The translations under genes and the position numbers were made by a program. 64,000 nt of DNA from Lentimonas sp002292345 (GTDB lineage Bacteria > Verrucomicrobiota > Verrucomicrobiia > Opitutales > Coraliomargaritaceae): the NCBI GenBank assembly GCA_964187655.1, contig CAXLMP010000051.1:24683-88682 (forward strand). The letters are read 5' to 3'. Positions 48,253 through 58,053 of the stretch are shown here, one piece after another. The notes under the pieces were generated by a model that worked only from the letters and a program-made list of their open reading frames with translations, did not search any database and was not told the DNA's origin. Within the stretch, counting starts at the first letter, position 1; the number at the start of each line of letters is the position of its first letter.

Positions 48253-50294
48253 CTTTTGAAAATCAGCTTTGGCTCATACTCACCCCGCTCATTGTATTGC
48301 TATTCGCGGCACTTTTCGCGTTTGGCTTTCGCCGCCGCGAAGCCTTGCTCAGCAGATTTGCAGCCGCACGGCTACTCGATCAACTCACAGAGAAAGCGAG
48401 TCAACAACGCACCCTTCTCAAAGCGGGCCTGATCCTACTCGCCCTCGTACTAATCGGCGTCGCCCTCGCCCGTCCACAATACGGAGTGGACTGGATCGAG
48501 CGCAAAGCACGCGGGCTCGACATCGTCTTCGTGCTCGACAGCTCCAAAAGTATGCTCGCCACGGACCTCAGGCCCACACGCTTAGATCGCGCCAAGCTTG
48601 CGATCATCGATCTTGTTAAGCGCTTGGAGAGTGATCGCATCGGGTTAGTCGCGTTTGCTGGCAACGCCTTCCTACAGACCCCACCAACTCTCGACTACTC
48701 AGCCTTCCGCGAGAACTTGGATTCCATTGGCCAAACCAGTATTTCACGAGGCGGCAGTGATATCGGCCGAGCCATACGCGAAGCCGCCAAAGCCTTCCCA
48801 AAAGATAATAACTTTAAAGTAGTCATACTGCTGACCGATGGTGAAGACCAAGAGCAACAGGCAATTGATACGGCGCGCGAAGTCGCCAAAGACGGCATCA
48901 AAATCTACACGATCGGCATCGGCACCACCGAAGGTGAGTATCTAAAAGTCCGCAACTCACAAGGCACCGAAGAGTTCATCCGCGACTCTAGCGGTCAACC
49001 AGTGCGTAGCCAACTCGACGAACGCACATTGCAAGAGATAGCACGACTCACTGGGGGCAGCTACAGACGGCTAAGTAATCAGTCGCTCAACACACTCTAC
49101 AACTCTGTACTCGCAACACTCCCTCGCGAAGAGCGTGAGTCCGAATTACAGGAAGCGCGAATTGAGCGCTATCAATGGGCGCTATCTGCCGCCTGTATTC
49201 TTCTTGTATTGGAAATCTTCATACGCCGACGTAGAAAAGTATCGATTCAGCTGGCCGTGATCATCGCCACAACATCACTACTCTTACCGAGACCCAGCGA
49301 GGCCCAAGAGCTAGAAACAGCGACTACACCGACCGAATCACTCGAACTGCCGCTACCGCCAACACAAGAGCCGCCCGAAGCAATCGTCCACGAACTCGAA
49401 ACCGACCCGCGTGTGCTATATAACCAAGCGTATGCTCAGCTTAACGCCGGCGACTATACCGAAGCCACGCTCCTCTACGAAGAAGCGATCGAACTCAGCG
49501 AAGATGTCTCACTCGAACGTGACGCACTTTATAATATGGCGCACGCTATTACCCAAATAGGCGAAACCGCGCTAGAGGCACAGAACTTCGAGGCTGCTAT
49601 TGAAAGCTGGAAACAAGCCGAAGCCCTGTTTAAATCGGTCAACGAAATTGATTCAAATGACTCCAACAGCATCGAAGATGCCACCAGCATCGAAGCACGC
49701 CGCAAAGCACTTGAAGAATTCGTGAAGCAACAAGAGCCTCAAGATCAAGAGAACCAAGAAGAACAGGATTCCGAAGAATCGGAAGAGTCCGAGGACGGAG
49801 AAGAAGGCGAACAGGAAGAATCTAAGGACAGCGAACAAGGTGAAGACCAAGACGAACAGTCCGAGGAAGAGTCTGGCGAAGAGCAATCTGGAGAAGACGG
49901 CGAAGAATCTGACCAAGGCGAAGACGGTAATGAACAGTCTGAGCAAGGCAGCGAAGGATCTGAATCGTCCGAAGGCGAGGAATCGGAGGAGCAAGGCGAG
50001 AACACCGAATCCACTGGCGACCCTGCCGAAGACATGGAACAACAAGCCGAAGAGCAGGCCGAAGGTGAAGAAGCGAGCGACGACGGAGGCAGCGAGTCGC
50101 CGCAACCGACCACCAGCGAATCAGCCGAAGCCGCAGAGGGCAGTTCAGAAGAGGTGACTATTGAAGGGATGAGCATCTCTGAAGCACAAGATTTACTCGA
50201 CAGCCTACGTGGCTCCGAACGCTTACTCCCATTTTCTGAACCATCCGACGAAACCCGCCAATTGAACCGCAATAGAGAACTCCGCGACTGGTAA
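48249..50294 (+). CDS. BatB-BatC fusion: VWA domain plus TPR and acidic tail
   Basis: 681 residues from the ATG at 48249, which overlaps the batA stop; a longer frame from 48174 lies inside batA. Residues 1-325 are BatB: two N-terminal helices, MIDAS DSSKSMLATD (about 96), VILLTDGEDQEQ, C-terminal helix ALSAACILLVLEIFI. Residues about 331-355 (RRRKVSIQLAVIIATTSLLL then PSEAQ) look like an embedded signal peptide. Residues about 385-477 are TPRs (VLYNQAYAQLNAGDYTEATLLYEEA). Residues about 496-631 are an extreme Glu/Ser/Gln/Asp tail, then a conserved-looking end (ISEAQDLLDSLRGSERLLPF). Elsewhere BatB and BatC are separate genes. Confidence 0.88.
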   Translation: MTFENQLWLILTPLIVLLFAALFAFGFRRREALLSRFAAARLLDQLTEKASQQRTLLKAGLILLALVLIGVALARPQYGVDWIERKARGLDIVFVLDSSKSMLATDLRPTRLDRAKLAIIDLVKRLESDRIGLVAFAGNAFLQTPPTLDYSAFRENLDSIGQTSISRGGSDIGRAIREAAKAFPKDNNFKVVILLTDGEDQEQQAIDTAREVAKDGIKIYTIGIGTTEGEYLKVRNSQGTEEFIRDSSGQPVRSQLDERTLQEIARLTGGSYRRLSNQSLNTLYNSVLATLPREERESELQEARIERYQWALSAACILLVLEIFIRRRRKVSIQLAVIIATTSLLLPRPSEAQELETATTPTESLELPLPPTQEPPEAIVHELETDPRVLYNQAYAQLNAGDYTEATLLYEEAIELSEDVSLERDALYNMAHAITQIGETALEAQNFEAAIESWKQAEALFKSVNEIDSNDSNSIEDATSIEARRKALEEFVKQQEPQDQENQEEQDSEESEESEDGEEGEQEESKDSEQGEDQDEQSEEESGEEQSGEDGEESDQGEDGNEQSEQGSEGSESSEGEESEEQGENTESTGDPAEDMEQQAEEQAEGEEASDDGGSESPQPTTSESAEAAEGSSEEVTIEGMSISEAQDLLDSLRGSERLLPFSEPSDETRQLNRNRELRDW

Positions 50295-50312
50295 CGTACA
50301 TTTTAAAACCCT

Positions 50313-52112
50313 ATGCAACTACGAACCGCATTCCTATTATTCGCCCTCTTTACCACCTCGACACTGATTGCTGAGATTCGTGTCAGCGCACGCTTTGAGC
50401 CTGCACGTGTGGCAGTCGACAGTGCCTCTAAGTACATTGTCGAGATCATCGAGACCGATAAGCAAACGAAGCCCACAGCTGAGCGCATCACCTCGTTGCC
50501 AATCCCGTCCGATGGCGGACTTACCTTACGCAACGGCCACACCTCGACCAGTCAATCGACTCGTATCACCAATGGCGTGAGCGAATATAGTAGCACGCAG
50601 CAACTCATCATCGAAGCGGTTGCCCCAACCGTAGGCAACTTCACTATACCCACTTACATTTTCGAATACAAGGGAGGACGCCTGCAAGCGCCAGCGGCTA
50701 CGCTCACTGTGGTCGAACGCGCCGCGGATGCCGCACCGACTGTCGACGAACTGATCTTTTTGCAAACCAATGTGCCTGAACAACTCTACGTCGGTCAAAC
50801 CACACCGATCACCTTGAAACTTTACGTTTCAAGCAGTGTGACACTACGTGGCCTCAATGCCTTCGAGCGGCGCGCCGACGGATTTACGGTGAGTAAGCTG
50901 CCAGCAGAATCCTCAGAGAGCGTCGAGATGGTCAACGGAAGTCGCTATCGCGTATACAGCTGGCCACTCACCATCACACCAATCAGCGCAGGACCCCAGG
51001 ATCTAAACTTCCAATTCACACTGTCTGCACAAATGCCAAATCAACAAAATAAACGTGGCTCCCCATTTGGAGGTGGCGTGTTTGACAACTTTTTCGGGCG
51101 CTCCGAACGCTTCAACATTTACACTCCGCCGACTCAAATCGAGGTCCTAACTCTTCCCGCAGAGGGAAAACCAGATAGTTATTCTGGTGCTATTGGCCAA
51201 TTTAACATGCAGGTTTCAGCCGACAGTAATTCGACACGTGTTGAGGAGCCCATCATGCTATCACTTAAGATTAGTGGCAGTGGAAATTTCGATCGAATCA
51301 AGGGCCCCGAGATGCCGAAGACTAGAGGCTGGCGCAACTACAAGCCCGAATCCACTTTCGAACCAAACGACTCACAACCCCTCAAAGGCATGAAGCGCTT
51401 CGACTATGTCTTCATCCCAGAGACCGCTGGCAGTCGCAAACTCCCCGAAGTCACATTCTCATACTTCGATCCGAACATAGAGAAATATGTCGAACTCTCA
51501 GCCCCTGCACTCACCGTCAAAGTCGCGCCGTCCGACCGCCCTGCAGTCGCGACCGTAGCAGCACCCGAGGCTGACCAGCAAGGCTCTGCCCCCACAATCA
51601 ATCTGACTAAAGCACTCAGCCCCGAAGAACTACTCACCACACTCGACTACCGCCCACGCAAGGGGCGTCACATTGAAAAAGATCTGCTTTCGAGCCCTTT
51701 ATTTTACGGCCTCAACGGCGCTGCATTCCTCGCACTAACCACTTCAGTTATTGTGATCTGTCGCCGTAAACGGCTGCATCAAAATGCAGACTACGCCCTC
51801 GTCCATCAAGCCAAGCAAGCACTCAAAGTAACTGTCAAAGAAGCTCAAAGCAACGATGCCGCGGTCTTCTACCGCTGTGCTCAAGACGCAATCCGTCTCG
51901 CCGCTACCGTCCACATGAAGCGTAGCCTACGCTCTGCTGACTTCGCTGAGCTTGAAGTATCCTTCAAACAATGCCAAGTAGCCGACGCGGTAATTGAACA
52001 GGCACGTAGCCTCTTCAACGAAGCCAACAACCATCGTTTCTCAGGCCAGAATCACAGCACCGACCTGCAACACGCCCGCACTCAGCTCAACACGATATTG
52101 AAAGCACTATGA
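50313..52112 (+). CDS. batD: BatD oxygen-tolerance protein
   Basis: 599 residues. Signal peptide (about 1-20), a long beta-rich periplasmic region with repeated Ig-like segments (VRVSARFEPARVAVD-like start; QLYVGQTTPITLKLYVSSSV; YRVYSWPLTITPISAGPQDL), a membrane helix at about 462-484 (GAAFLALTTSVIVICRR) and a cytoplasmic helical tail. This matches BatD. It starts 18 bp after the fusion gene and overlaps batE by 4 bp. Confidence 0.88.
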   Translation: MQLRTAFLLFALFTTSTLIAEIRVSARFEPARVAVDSASKYIVEIIETDKQTKPTAERITSLPIPSDGGLTLRNGHTSTSQSTRITNGVSEYSSTQQLIIEAVAPTVGNFTIPTYIFEYKGGRLQAPAATLTVVERAADAAPTVDELIFLQTNVPEQLYVGQTTPITLKLYVSSSVTLRGLNAFERRADGFTVSKLPAESSESVEMVNGSRYRVYSWPLTITPISAGPQDLNFQFTLSAQMPNQQNKRGSPFGGGVFDNFFGRSERFNIYTPPTQIEVLTLPAEGKPDSYSGAIGQFNMQVSADSNSTRVEEPIMLSLKISGSGNFDRIKGPEMPKTRGWRNYKPESTFEPNDSQPLKGMKRFDYVFIPETAGSRKLPEVTFSYFDPNIEKYVELSAPALTVKVAPSDRPAVATVAAPEADQQGSAPTINLTKALSPEELLTTLDYRPRKGRHIEKDLLSSPLFYGLNGAAFLALTTSVIVICRRKRLHQNADYALVHQAKQALKVTVKEAQSNDAAVFYRCAQDAIRLAATVHMKRSLRSADFAELEVSFKQCQVADAVIEQARSLFNEANNHRFSGQNHSTDLQHARTQLNTILKAL

Positions 52113-52849
52113 GTTTATTCTTACGCACTTTAGCCCTATACAGTCTCACCGCTATCATTGCTCTTGCCGCGAGCAGTGAGACTACATCGCACTTTCAATC
52201 TGGCATTGAATCGTATCAAAATTCTGAATACGAAATAGCAAAGACACAATTTACCGTCGCACTGGAGCTCGAAAAAACTGCGGCCGCACACCATAATCTA
52301 GGGCTCGTGTATTTCAAACTCAATGCCCCCGCTGAAGCAGTCTGGCAGCTCGAACGCGCTCAACTGCTTGAGCCATTCAACGCAGACTACCGCTACAAGC
52401 TCGAAACAGTCCGTCAAGAACTGGGACTTTTCGCAGGCTCAGCAAAATGGTATACTCTCGCCAGCGCAGCACTTTCAAGTAAGACATGGCTTATCCTCGC
52501 AACCGTCAGTTTTTGGCTTCTGCTCGCAGTGGTCATCCTCCCGCGCCTCCGCGAAACGAAGGCCAACATCGGCCTCAAAGCACTACGTGGAATTAGTATC
52601 ACCGTATTTATTCTTTCGATACCATCGCTCTGGCTTCACCAGCGTTTACTACAAACAGGTACGATCATCTCTGACGAAGCCGCCAGCCTCCACGCTGCGC
52701 CAGCCTCGGCAGCCCCGAGCAGTGGCACCGCCCGCCCGGGCGAGCGCGCACGTATCCTAGACCATTACAATCACTTCTACGAAATCGAAACTGAAGGGCA
52801 AGCCACTGGCTGGATCTCTAAAGACGCATTCAGGCCACTCGCGGATTAA
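52109..52849 (+). CDS. batE: BatE-like TPR and SH3 membrane protein
   Basis: 246 residues. Signal peptide, TPR pair (FQSGIESYQNSEYEIAKTQF; AAAHHNLGLVYFKLNAPAEA), two membrane helices (WLILATVSFWLLLAVVILP; ISITVFILSIPSLWL) and a bacterial SH3-type end (ERARILDHYNHFYEIETEGQ then GWISKDAFRPL). Last gene of the Bat operon. Confidence 0.83.
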   Translation: MSLFLRTLALYSLTAIIALAASSETTSHFQSGIESYQNSEYEIAKTQFTVALELEKTAAAHHNLGLVYFKLNAPAEAVWQLERAQLLEPFNADYRYKLETVRQELGLFAGSAKWYTLASAALSSKTWLILATVSFWLLLAVVILPRLRETKANIGLKALRGISITVFILSIPSLWLHQRLLQTGTIISDEAASLHAAPASAAPSSGTARPGERARILDHYNHFYEIETEGQATGWISKDAFRPLAD

Positions 52850-52970
52850 GCCTAGAATTCTTTGCATCGTTGCTTACAACTGCCTCATCGTAATCACGCA
52901 CAAGCTTCGCTGACCTTTGTAAACGACACTTTTACCAACGAGCTGGCGGCTTAGATCGGCGCTGCTGTCT

Positions 52971-53993
52971 CTACCCCAACCGCAACGCAGGCTCGATGCT
53001 GATCGCGTCGTTTCGTGTACCTTCAGGATCCGCATAAGCTGCAAAAGCGATCATTGCGGCATTGTCGCCAGTGTGCTGCGGCTCGGCGATTAAGCACGGC
53101 AGCTGATAGCGTTTAGCCAGCCGCTGCATCGCGGCGCGGAGCGCTTTGTTATTCGACACACCGCCGGAAAGACCGAGGCTCTTATAGCGATCGACCTCTA
53201 AAATATGCTTGGTCTTGCCAAACAGTTGATCGATCACTGCGCTTTGATAAGACGCGCAAATATCAGGCAGCGCAGCTTCGAGTTCTGCATCCCCCATCTT
53301 TTCAATGCGATAGCGCAGGCTGGTTTTGAGGCCGGAAAAGCTAAAGCGCCGCTCGTTGCGCGGCGCAATTGACTTGGGGAAATCAAATGCCTTGGCATTC
53401 CCCTTGGCGGCATTTTTTTCGACATGCGGTCCGCCAGGATAGGGCAAGCCGAGAAGCTTGGCGCCTTTATCGAGGGCCTCACCAGCAGCATCATCGACAG
53501 TCTCCGCTAACACGTTGAGCTGCTTCGCTTTGTTAATTTCAAATAGAATAGTGTTACCGCCCGAGACCACAAGTCCGAGATGCGGCAACAACGTTTCAAA
53601 TGCATCGGCAAAGCGATCTGGGTCGGCTTGGTGCAATTTAATGAAAGGTGAATACACATGACCGCGCAGGTGATTCACTCCGCAGAGTGGTAACTTCCAT
53701 GCCAGCGCGAGGCTCTTGGCAAATGCAATACCGAGTGCGAGGCAACCGGCAAGACCAGGCCCCTGAGTGACGGCGATCCGAGTGATCTCCGACTGGCGTG
53801 CCAGCACATCCGATACTTCCAACAGCGGGAAAAAATTCTTCAAATGCTCACGGCTCGCCAGATCGGGTACCACCCCGCCGTATTCTTTATGCAAACTGAT
53901 CTGACTGTGCACCCACTCACCTTTGACTCCCTTGGCGGGATCAAACAGTGCGAGCGCGGACTCATCGCAAGAACTTTCAATGGCTAAAATCAT
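52971..53993 (-). CDS. tsaD: tRNA N6-threonylcarbamoyladenosine synthase subunit TsaD
   Basis: 340 residues. ILAIESSCDESALALFD at the start, metal ligands His108 and His112 in VNHLRGHVYSP, LVVSGGNTILFEI, DDAAGEALDKGAKLLGLPYPGG, LGLSGGVSNNKALR and TGDNAAMIAFA. It transfers threonylcarbamoyl to A37 of ANN-decoding tRNAs. It converges with batE. Confidence 0.95.
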   Translation of the reverse strand: MILAIESSCDESALALFDPAKGVKGEWVHSQISLHKEYGGVVPDLASREHLKNFFPLLEVSDVLARQSEITRIAVTQGPGLAGCLALGIAFAKSLALAWKLPLCGVNHLRGHVYSPFIKLHQADPDRFADAFETLLPHLGLVVSGGNTILFEINKAKQLNVLAETVDDAAGEALDKGAKLLGLPYPGGPHVEKNAAKGNAKAFDFPKSIAPRNERRFSFSGLKTSLRYRIEKMGDAELEAALPDICASYQSAVIDQLFGKTKHILEVDRYKSLGLSGGVSNNKALRAAMQRLAKRYQLPCLIAEPQHTGDNAAMIAFAAYADPEGTRNDAISIEPALRLG

Positions 53994-54086
53994 CTGTGGG
54001 GATTGAAAAGAAGTGTATGAAAAATGGGAAGCACTATAAGGAGGTGAATGAACTGAACATTTAAGACAATCAGCGGCAGACCGATT

Positions 54087-55376
54087 TCACTGCCCCTCGG
54101 CAGCGACGTCTAAAACAGAGCCTAATTCGGTCGCACCAATCAGCGCATCGAGCATTTGCTCTGCGACGATTCGTTGAGAGTCTTCGACGGGCGCAAAGCC
54201 GAATACTTCAGCAAAGGTGTCGTCGCTCATATTACGAAGGTGGTGCGCTTGCAGCATGAGCAGGATCGCTTCTTCGGTGCTGCGCTCGACCGTAACATTT
54301 GGATAGACGCCAGTACCGTTGATCGCTTCACCGCTGGGCAATAAATAACGAGCGCTGGTAAGTTTTAGCCCATCGCCATCAGGAAAAGAGTAAACACTTT
54401 GCACCGACCCTTTGCCATAAGACTTATCTCCTACCAGAACTGCCCGAGCATGATCTCGCAAGGCACCGGAGAAAATTTCGGAAGCACTCGCGCTATTACC
54501 ATCAATCAGAACGACCAACGGTTGATGATTCGCATACAGTGTTGCTTCAGCATAAAAGACTTCTTCCACGCCACGACGTGATTGCATGGTCAGAATTTCT
54601 TGCCCCTCGTCTAGAAAGATTTCGGACATTCGCACGGCAATATCGACGCGACCTCCCGGATTGCCTCGCAGGTCAATAATCAAGCCCTGCATGCCTTCAG
54701 ATTTGAGAAGTTGAAGCGCTGAAACCATTTCCAGATCGGTCTCGTCAATAAACTGACGCACACGCATGTAGCCGACGGTCTCCGTCGCCATCTCGACATC
54801 AACCACAGAATCAAGCGCAATCGCTCGCCGCTCCAAGTTAAAGGAATGTTCTTCGGCAGTGATAGGACGCTCGACCTGTATTGAAACCATCGAGCCCGAC
54901 TCACCGCGAATTCTATCGATCACTTCGCTAAGAGACTCATCGCGCGTATCGACTTCATCAACACCGACAATGAAATCACCCGCAAGAATACCCCCGACTC
55001 CAGCACTACCCTGCTCAAATACTTGAGAAATTATGATCCGTCCGGAAAAGAGCCCTACCTCGATACCAACGCCGACGTACTCTTGATTGGCTGCCATATC
55101 AAACTCCACGTAGTCGTCGGGCGTCATATACTCGGAATATGAATCAAGCGAGCGCACAGCTGCGCGCAAGGCAACATCGGTCAGCTCTTGAAAGTCCACC
55201 TCATCGGCATGGACAAAATCAGACTCCACAATCCGCATCACCATCCCGTAACGCGCAAGGCTCTGCCAATAATCCAGAGAAAACATCGCGCGCCAATCCG
55301 CCCGCGTCGCGAATTGCGACGCGAGCACCGCCAATAAGGCAACGGGGATCACCCAGCGCAGTGTATTCTTTTCCAT
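54087..55376 (-). CDS. S41-family C-terminal processing protease (CtpA-like)
   Basis: 429 residues from the ATG at 55376; an in-frame ATG at 55463 would add 29 hydrophobic residues and cannot be excluded. N-terminal anchor (WVIPVALLAVLASQFA), PDZ domain (YVGVGIEVGLFSGRIIISQV; GSAGVGGILAGDFIVGVD), and S41 catalytic core with GLIIDLRGNPGG, the nucleophile Ser in DGNSASASEIFSGAL and the base Lys in KSYGKGSVQSV. It cuts proteins near their C-termini in the periplasm. Confidence 0.88.
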   Translation of the reverse strand: MEKNTLRWVIPVALLAVLASQFATRADWRAMFSLDYWQSLARYGMVMRIVESDFVHADEVDFQELTDVALRAAVRSLDSYSEYMTPDDYVEFDMAANQEYVGVGIEVGLFSGRIIISQVFEQGSAGVGGILAGDFIVGVDEVDTRDESLSEVIDRIRGESGSMVSIQVERPITAEEHSFNLERRAIALDSVVDVEMATETVGYMRVRQFIDETDLEMVSALQLLKSEGMQGLIIDLRGNPGGRVDIAVRMSEIFLDEGQEILTMQSRRGVEEVFYAEATLYANHQPLVVLIDGNSASASEIFSGALRDHARAVLVGDKSYGKGSVQSVYSFPDGDGLKLTSARYLLPSGEAINGTGVYPNVTVERSTEEAILLMLQAHHLRNMSDDTFAEVFGFAPVEDSQRIVAEQMLDALIGATELGSVLDVAAEGQ

Positions 55377-55625
55377 ACCACGCACTGTGTGCACCCAGTC
55401 GCCGTTTGTAAATATCGGGAGTGCGAGAAAAGTAAAAATAAAGATGGAGCCAATATTGAGCATCCACCCCAGGCTCTACTTTTATTAATAACGGACAAAC
55501 ATAGGTGGGCAGGGATCAGGAGTGCTCTTGGGATCTAAACAGTCCTAAATATCGATGCCTATCCGAGGTTAAAATATTCACATTTACTCTCGACTACTGG
55601 GCAATAGGTTCGTTGATCAAATGGT

Positions 55626-56621
55626 ATGAGCGGGGACGACAAAATACTATGCGATCAACTCCAAGCGACCTGTGCAAGCGGCCCGATCAGCTATCGTGAC
55701 TATATCGACCTCGTCCTGTATGCTGATCAGTGCGGCTACTACACCCGTGCGCGTGAGCGCGTTGGTCGCAGCCCAGATCGCGATTTCTACACCGCAGAGA
55801 GTCTGGGCAAGGTATTTGCTCAACTCATTATCACCGCAACGCATGACCTAGTAGGCGAAACCACTGCCGAGCAATCGACTTTCATTGAAATCGCCGCTGA
55901 ACCTGGTGCGGATCTGTTGAGTCGCCTCGAGTCGCACCCATTTGCTGACAGCCGTGTCATTCGTCAAGGCGATGCGATCTGCGCCGATGGGCCGGTGGTG
56001 ATTTTTGCCAATGAGTGGCTCGATGCCCTACCTTTCCACCGCTTGATCTTTCGCGATGGTCAATGGCGCGAACGCGGCGTGCGCCTCAACGCAGATCACG
56101 CGCTCGAAGACGTGCTACTCGACCACTTAACGCCAGAAGTTACGGCCATTCAAGAGCGCCTCCCCGTGCAGGCGCTCGAAGGCTACGAGCTCGATCTGCC
56201 GCTACAGGCCGAGGCAGCGGTTGCCGATCTGCTCGAGCAAGACTGGACCGGCATCCTGCTACTGTTCGACTACGGCAAGACGTGGCCGGCACTTTCCACC
56301 GATTGCCCAGCAGGCACTGCCCGCACCTATCACCAGCACACACAGGCCAACGACTTGCTCGATCAACCTGGGGGAAAAGACATCACCTGCGACGTCTGCT
56401 GGGACCCATTGGTCGATTTATTGACTGAAAAAGGCCTTAAATCCGTCACCCTCGAGACACAGGAATCGTTTCTAGTCCAGCGTGCTCAGCGCGCAGCTGA
56501 GTCGATTGTCAGCGACACCGCTGGCATGTTCAGCCCTGACAGGCAGACACTTATGGAACTGATCCACCCCGCACATATGGGTCGGCGCTTCCAAGTGCTA
56601 TGGGGGCTACGAGGCAGCTAA
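55626..56621 (+). CDS. MidA-like SAM-dependent methyltransferase family protein
   Basis: 331 residues. ISYRDYIDLVLYADQCGYYTRARERVGRSPDRDFYTAES matches the DUF185/MidA N-terminus, and VIFANEWLDALPFHRLIFRDGQW and ILLLFDYGKTWPA the central core. SAM motif I, normally ExGAGxG, reads EIAAEPGADLL, so catalytic competence is doubtful. Mitochondrial homologues methylate an Arg of complex I; a role here is unknown. rpmB lies 79 bp downstream. Confidence 0.7.
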   Translation: MSGDDKILCDQLQATCASGPISYRDYIDLVLYADQCGYYTRARERVGRSPDRDFYTAESLGKVFAQLIITATHDLVGETTAEQSTFIEIAAEPGADLLSRLESHPFADSRVIRQGDAICADGPVVIFANEWLDALPFHRLIFRDGQWRERGVRLNADHALEDVLLDHLTPEVTAIQERLPVQALEGYELDLPLQAEAAVADLLEQDWTGILLLFDYGKTWPALSTDCPAGTARTYHQHTQANDLLDQPGGKDITCDVCWDPLVDLLTEKGLKSVTLETQESFLVQRAQRAAESIVSDTAGMFSPDRQTLMELIHPAHMGRRFQVLWGLRGS

Positions 56622-56700
56622 TTTTTTCTAGAAAAAGGCTTGCTTGGCTGCCACAGCCGCCTACTTTCCTGCCCTTCATAACTTTAATCAAGGAACTCTC

Positions 56701-56931
<231 letters not shown>

Positions 56932-56951
56932 TCCGACACAACTTTCCCTTT

Positions 56952-56982
56952 AAAGCCTCGGTCTAACGACCGAGGCTTTTTT
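56952..56982 (+). terminator. Rho-independent terminator of rpmB
   Basis: A 12-bp perfect stem (AAAGCCTCGGTC with GACCGAGGCTTT), TAAC loop and a T run. Confidence 0.95.
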
Positions 56983-57064
56983 GTGCTCGGACCAGTAGTT
57001 CGCCCCTTAATAGCTTGATTAGCAGCATCTCACACTTCTCACTTTCAATCAGTTATTTCAAGCT

Positions 57065-58036
57065 ATGGCTTCTTCCATCATACGGCGACACTACCCCATT
57101 CCAGACCTAAGCTTTCGAGACTTTTGGGATATTTGTTGCCGCTTTCAAACCGTGCATCCCGAATACCGGAATGTCTATTTCACTGTGGATGGACTCGATT
57201 CCTTTATCGTGCTCGACGAGCCTGAAGTCTCAAAGGTCTTAAAGAAGCTCGAAGGTAAAGAAAATCGGGTACGTAAATATTCCGCACGCTTTTACACTAG
57301 TCGCAGTCAGCACAGCGAAGGCTACGGCGTCTCCGAGTTGCAATACCGCCCAGCTAACTACGAACGCCATCTCCAGGGGTTAAACTTCTACAGCGATTCG
57401 GTCAATAAAGCTAACTACTATGAATTCGAGGAAGAGATCTATACCAACTATCCGTTCATCGAAAACACTGAGCCTGAAGTTGAATTCGGCAAGCCCTGCG
57501 AGGTGCTTGCACTGATTATCGACATTCGAGGTTTCAGCCTTTTTTGCGAAGAGCCCAACATCGAGTCGCCGTATACCTGCGGCCTAATGTCTGCCTTTTA
57601 CCACATGGTGAATCGCTCGCTGCAGCGCTTTCCACCAGAAATGACTAAATTCCTCGGCGATGGCGTGCTGGCGATTTGGGAGACAACTCCTGCCGATCGT
57701 GAGATCGTGGTCAATGTGGCACTGGAAGCTGCGATTAGCTTGCGTAATCAATGGACGCAGGTGCAAGACAGCCCACACTTTAGCCACGGCGCCCCAAAAT
57801 CACTCGGCGCAGGTATTTGCTTTGGCCTCGCCAGTCACCTCGAAGTGGGCGGCGACTATATTGGTCGGCCCATTAACATCGCCAGTCGCCTCTGCGGCGC
57901 CTGCCCGGGTGATCGTGTCTATGTCGACCGCTCCGTGCCTAATATTCCACTGCACTTGAAGAAGGAAGAACTGGTCACACACATTAAACCCTATGGTCGC
58001 CACAATATCTGGGCTTTCATCAACAAAGACGCGTAG
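57065..58036 (+). CDS. Class III nucleotidyl cyclase with unrecognised N-terminus
   Basis: 323 residues. The catalytic domain covers about 145-305: metal-binding Asp in LIIDIRGFSLF (about 153) and Asp in FLGDGVLAIWE (about 201), and GRPINIASRLCGACPGDRVYVD with the Asn/Arg transition-state pair. Residues 1-140 match nothing I know; they are acidic and aromatic (FWDICCRFQTVHPEYRNVYF; YYEFEEEIYTNYPF) with no membrane helix or receiver domain. Whether it makes cAMP or cGMP cannot be read reliably. A strong hairpin follows 18 bp after the stop. Confidence 0.8.
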   Translation: MASSIIRRHYPIPDLSFRDFWDICCRFQTVHPEYRNVYFTVDGLDSFIVLDEPEVSKVLKKLEGKENRVRKYSARFYTSRSQHSEGYGVSELQYRPANYERHLQGLNFYSDSVNKANYYEFEEEIYTNYPFIENTEPEVEFGKPCEVLALIIDIRGFSLFCEEPNIESPYTCGLMSAFYHMVNRSLQRFPPEMTKFLGDGVLAIWETTPADREIVVNVALEAAISLRNQWTQVQDSPHFSHGAPKSLGAGICFGLASHLEVGGDYIGRPINIASRLCGACPGDRVYVDRSVPNIPLHLKKEELVTHIKPYGRHNIWAFINKDA

Positions 58037-58053
58037 TGAACTAAAGTCCTTCT

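Noticed and set aside
49653..50272. Two antisense frames opposite the acidic tail of the BatB-BatC fusion
   Set aside because: They are Ser- and Leu/Phe-rich products of reading GAA/GAG/TCT-biased codons backwards.
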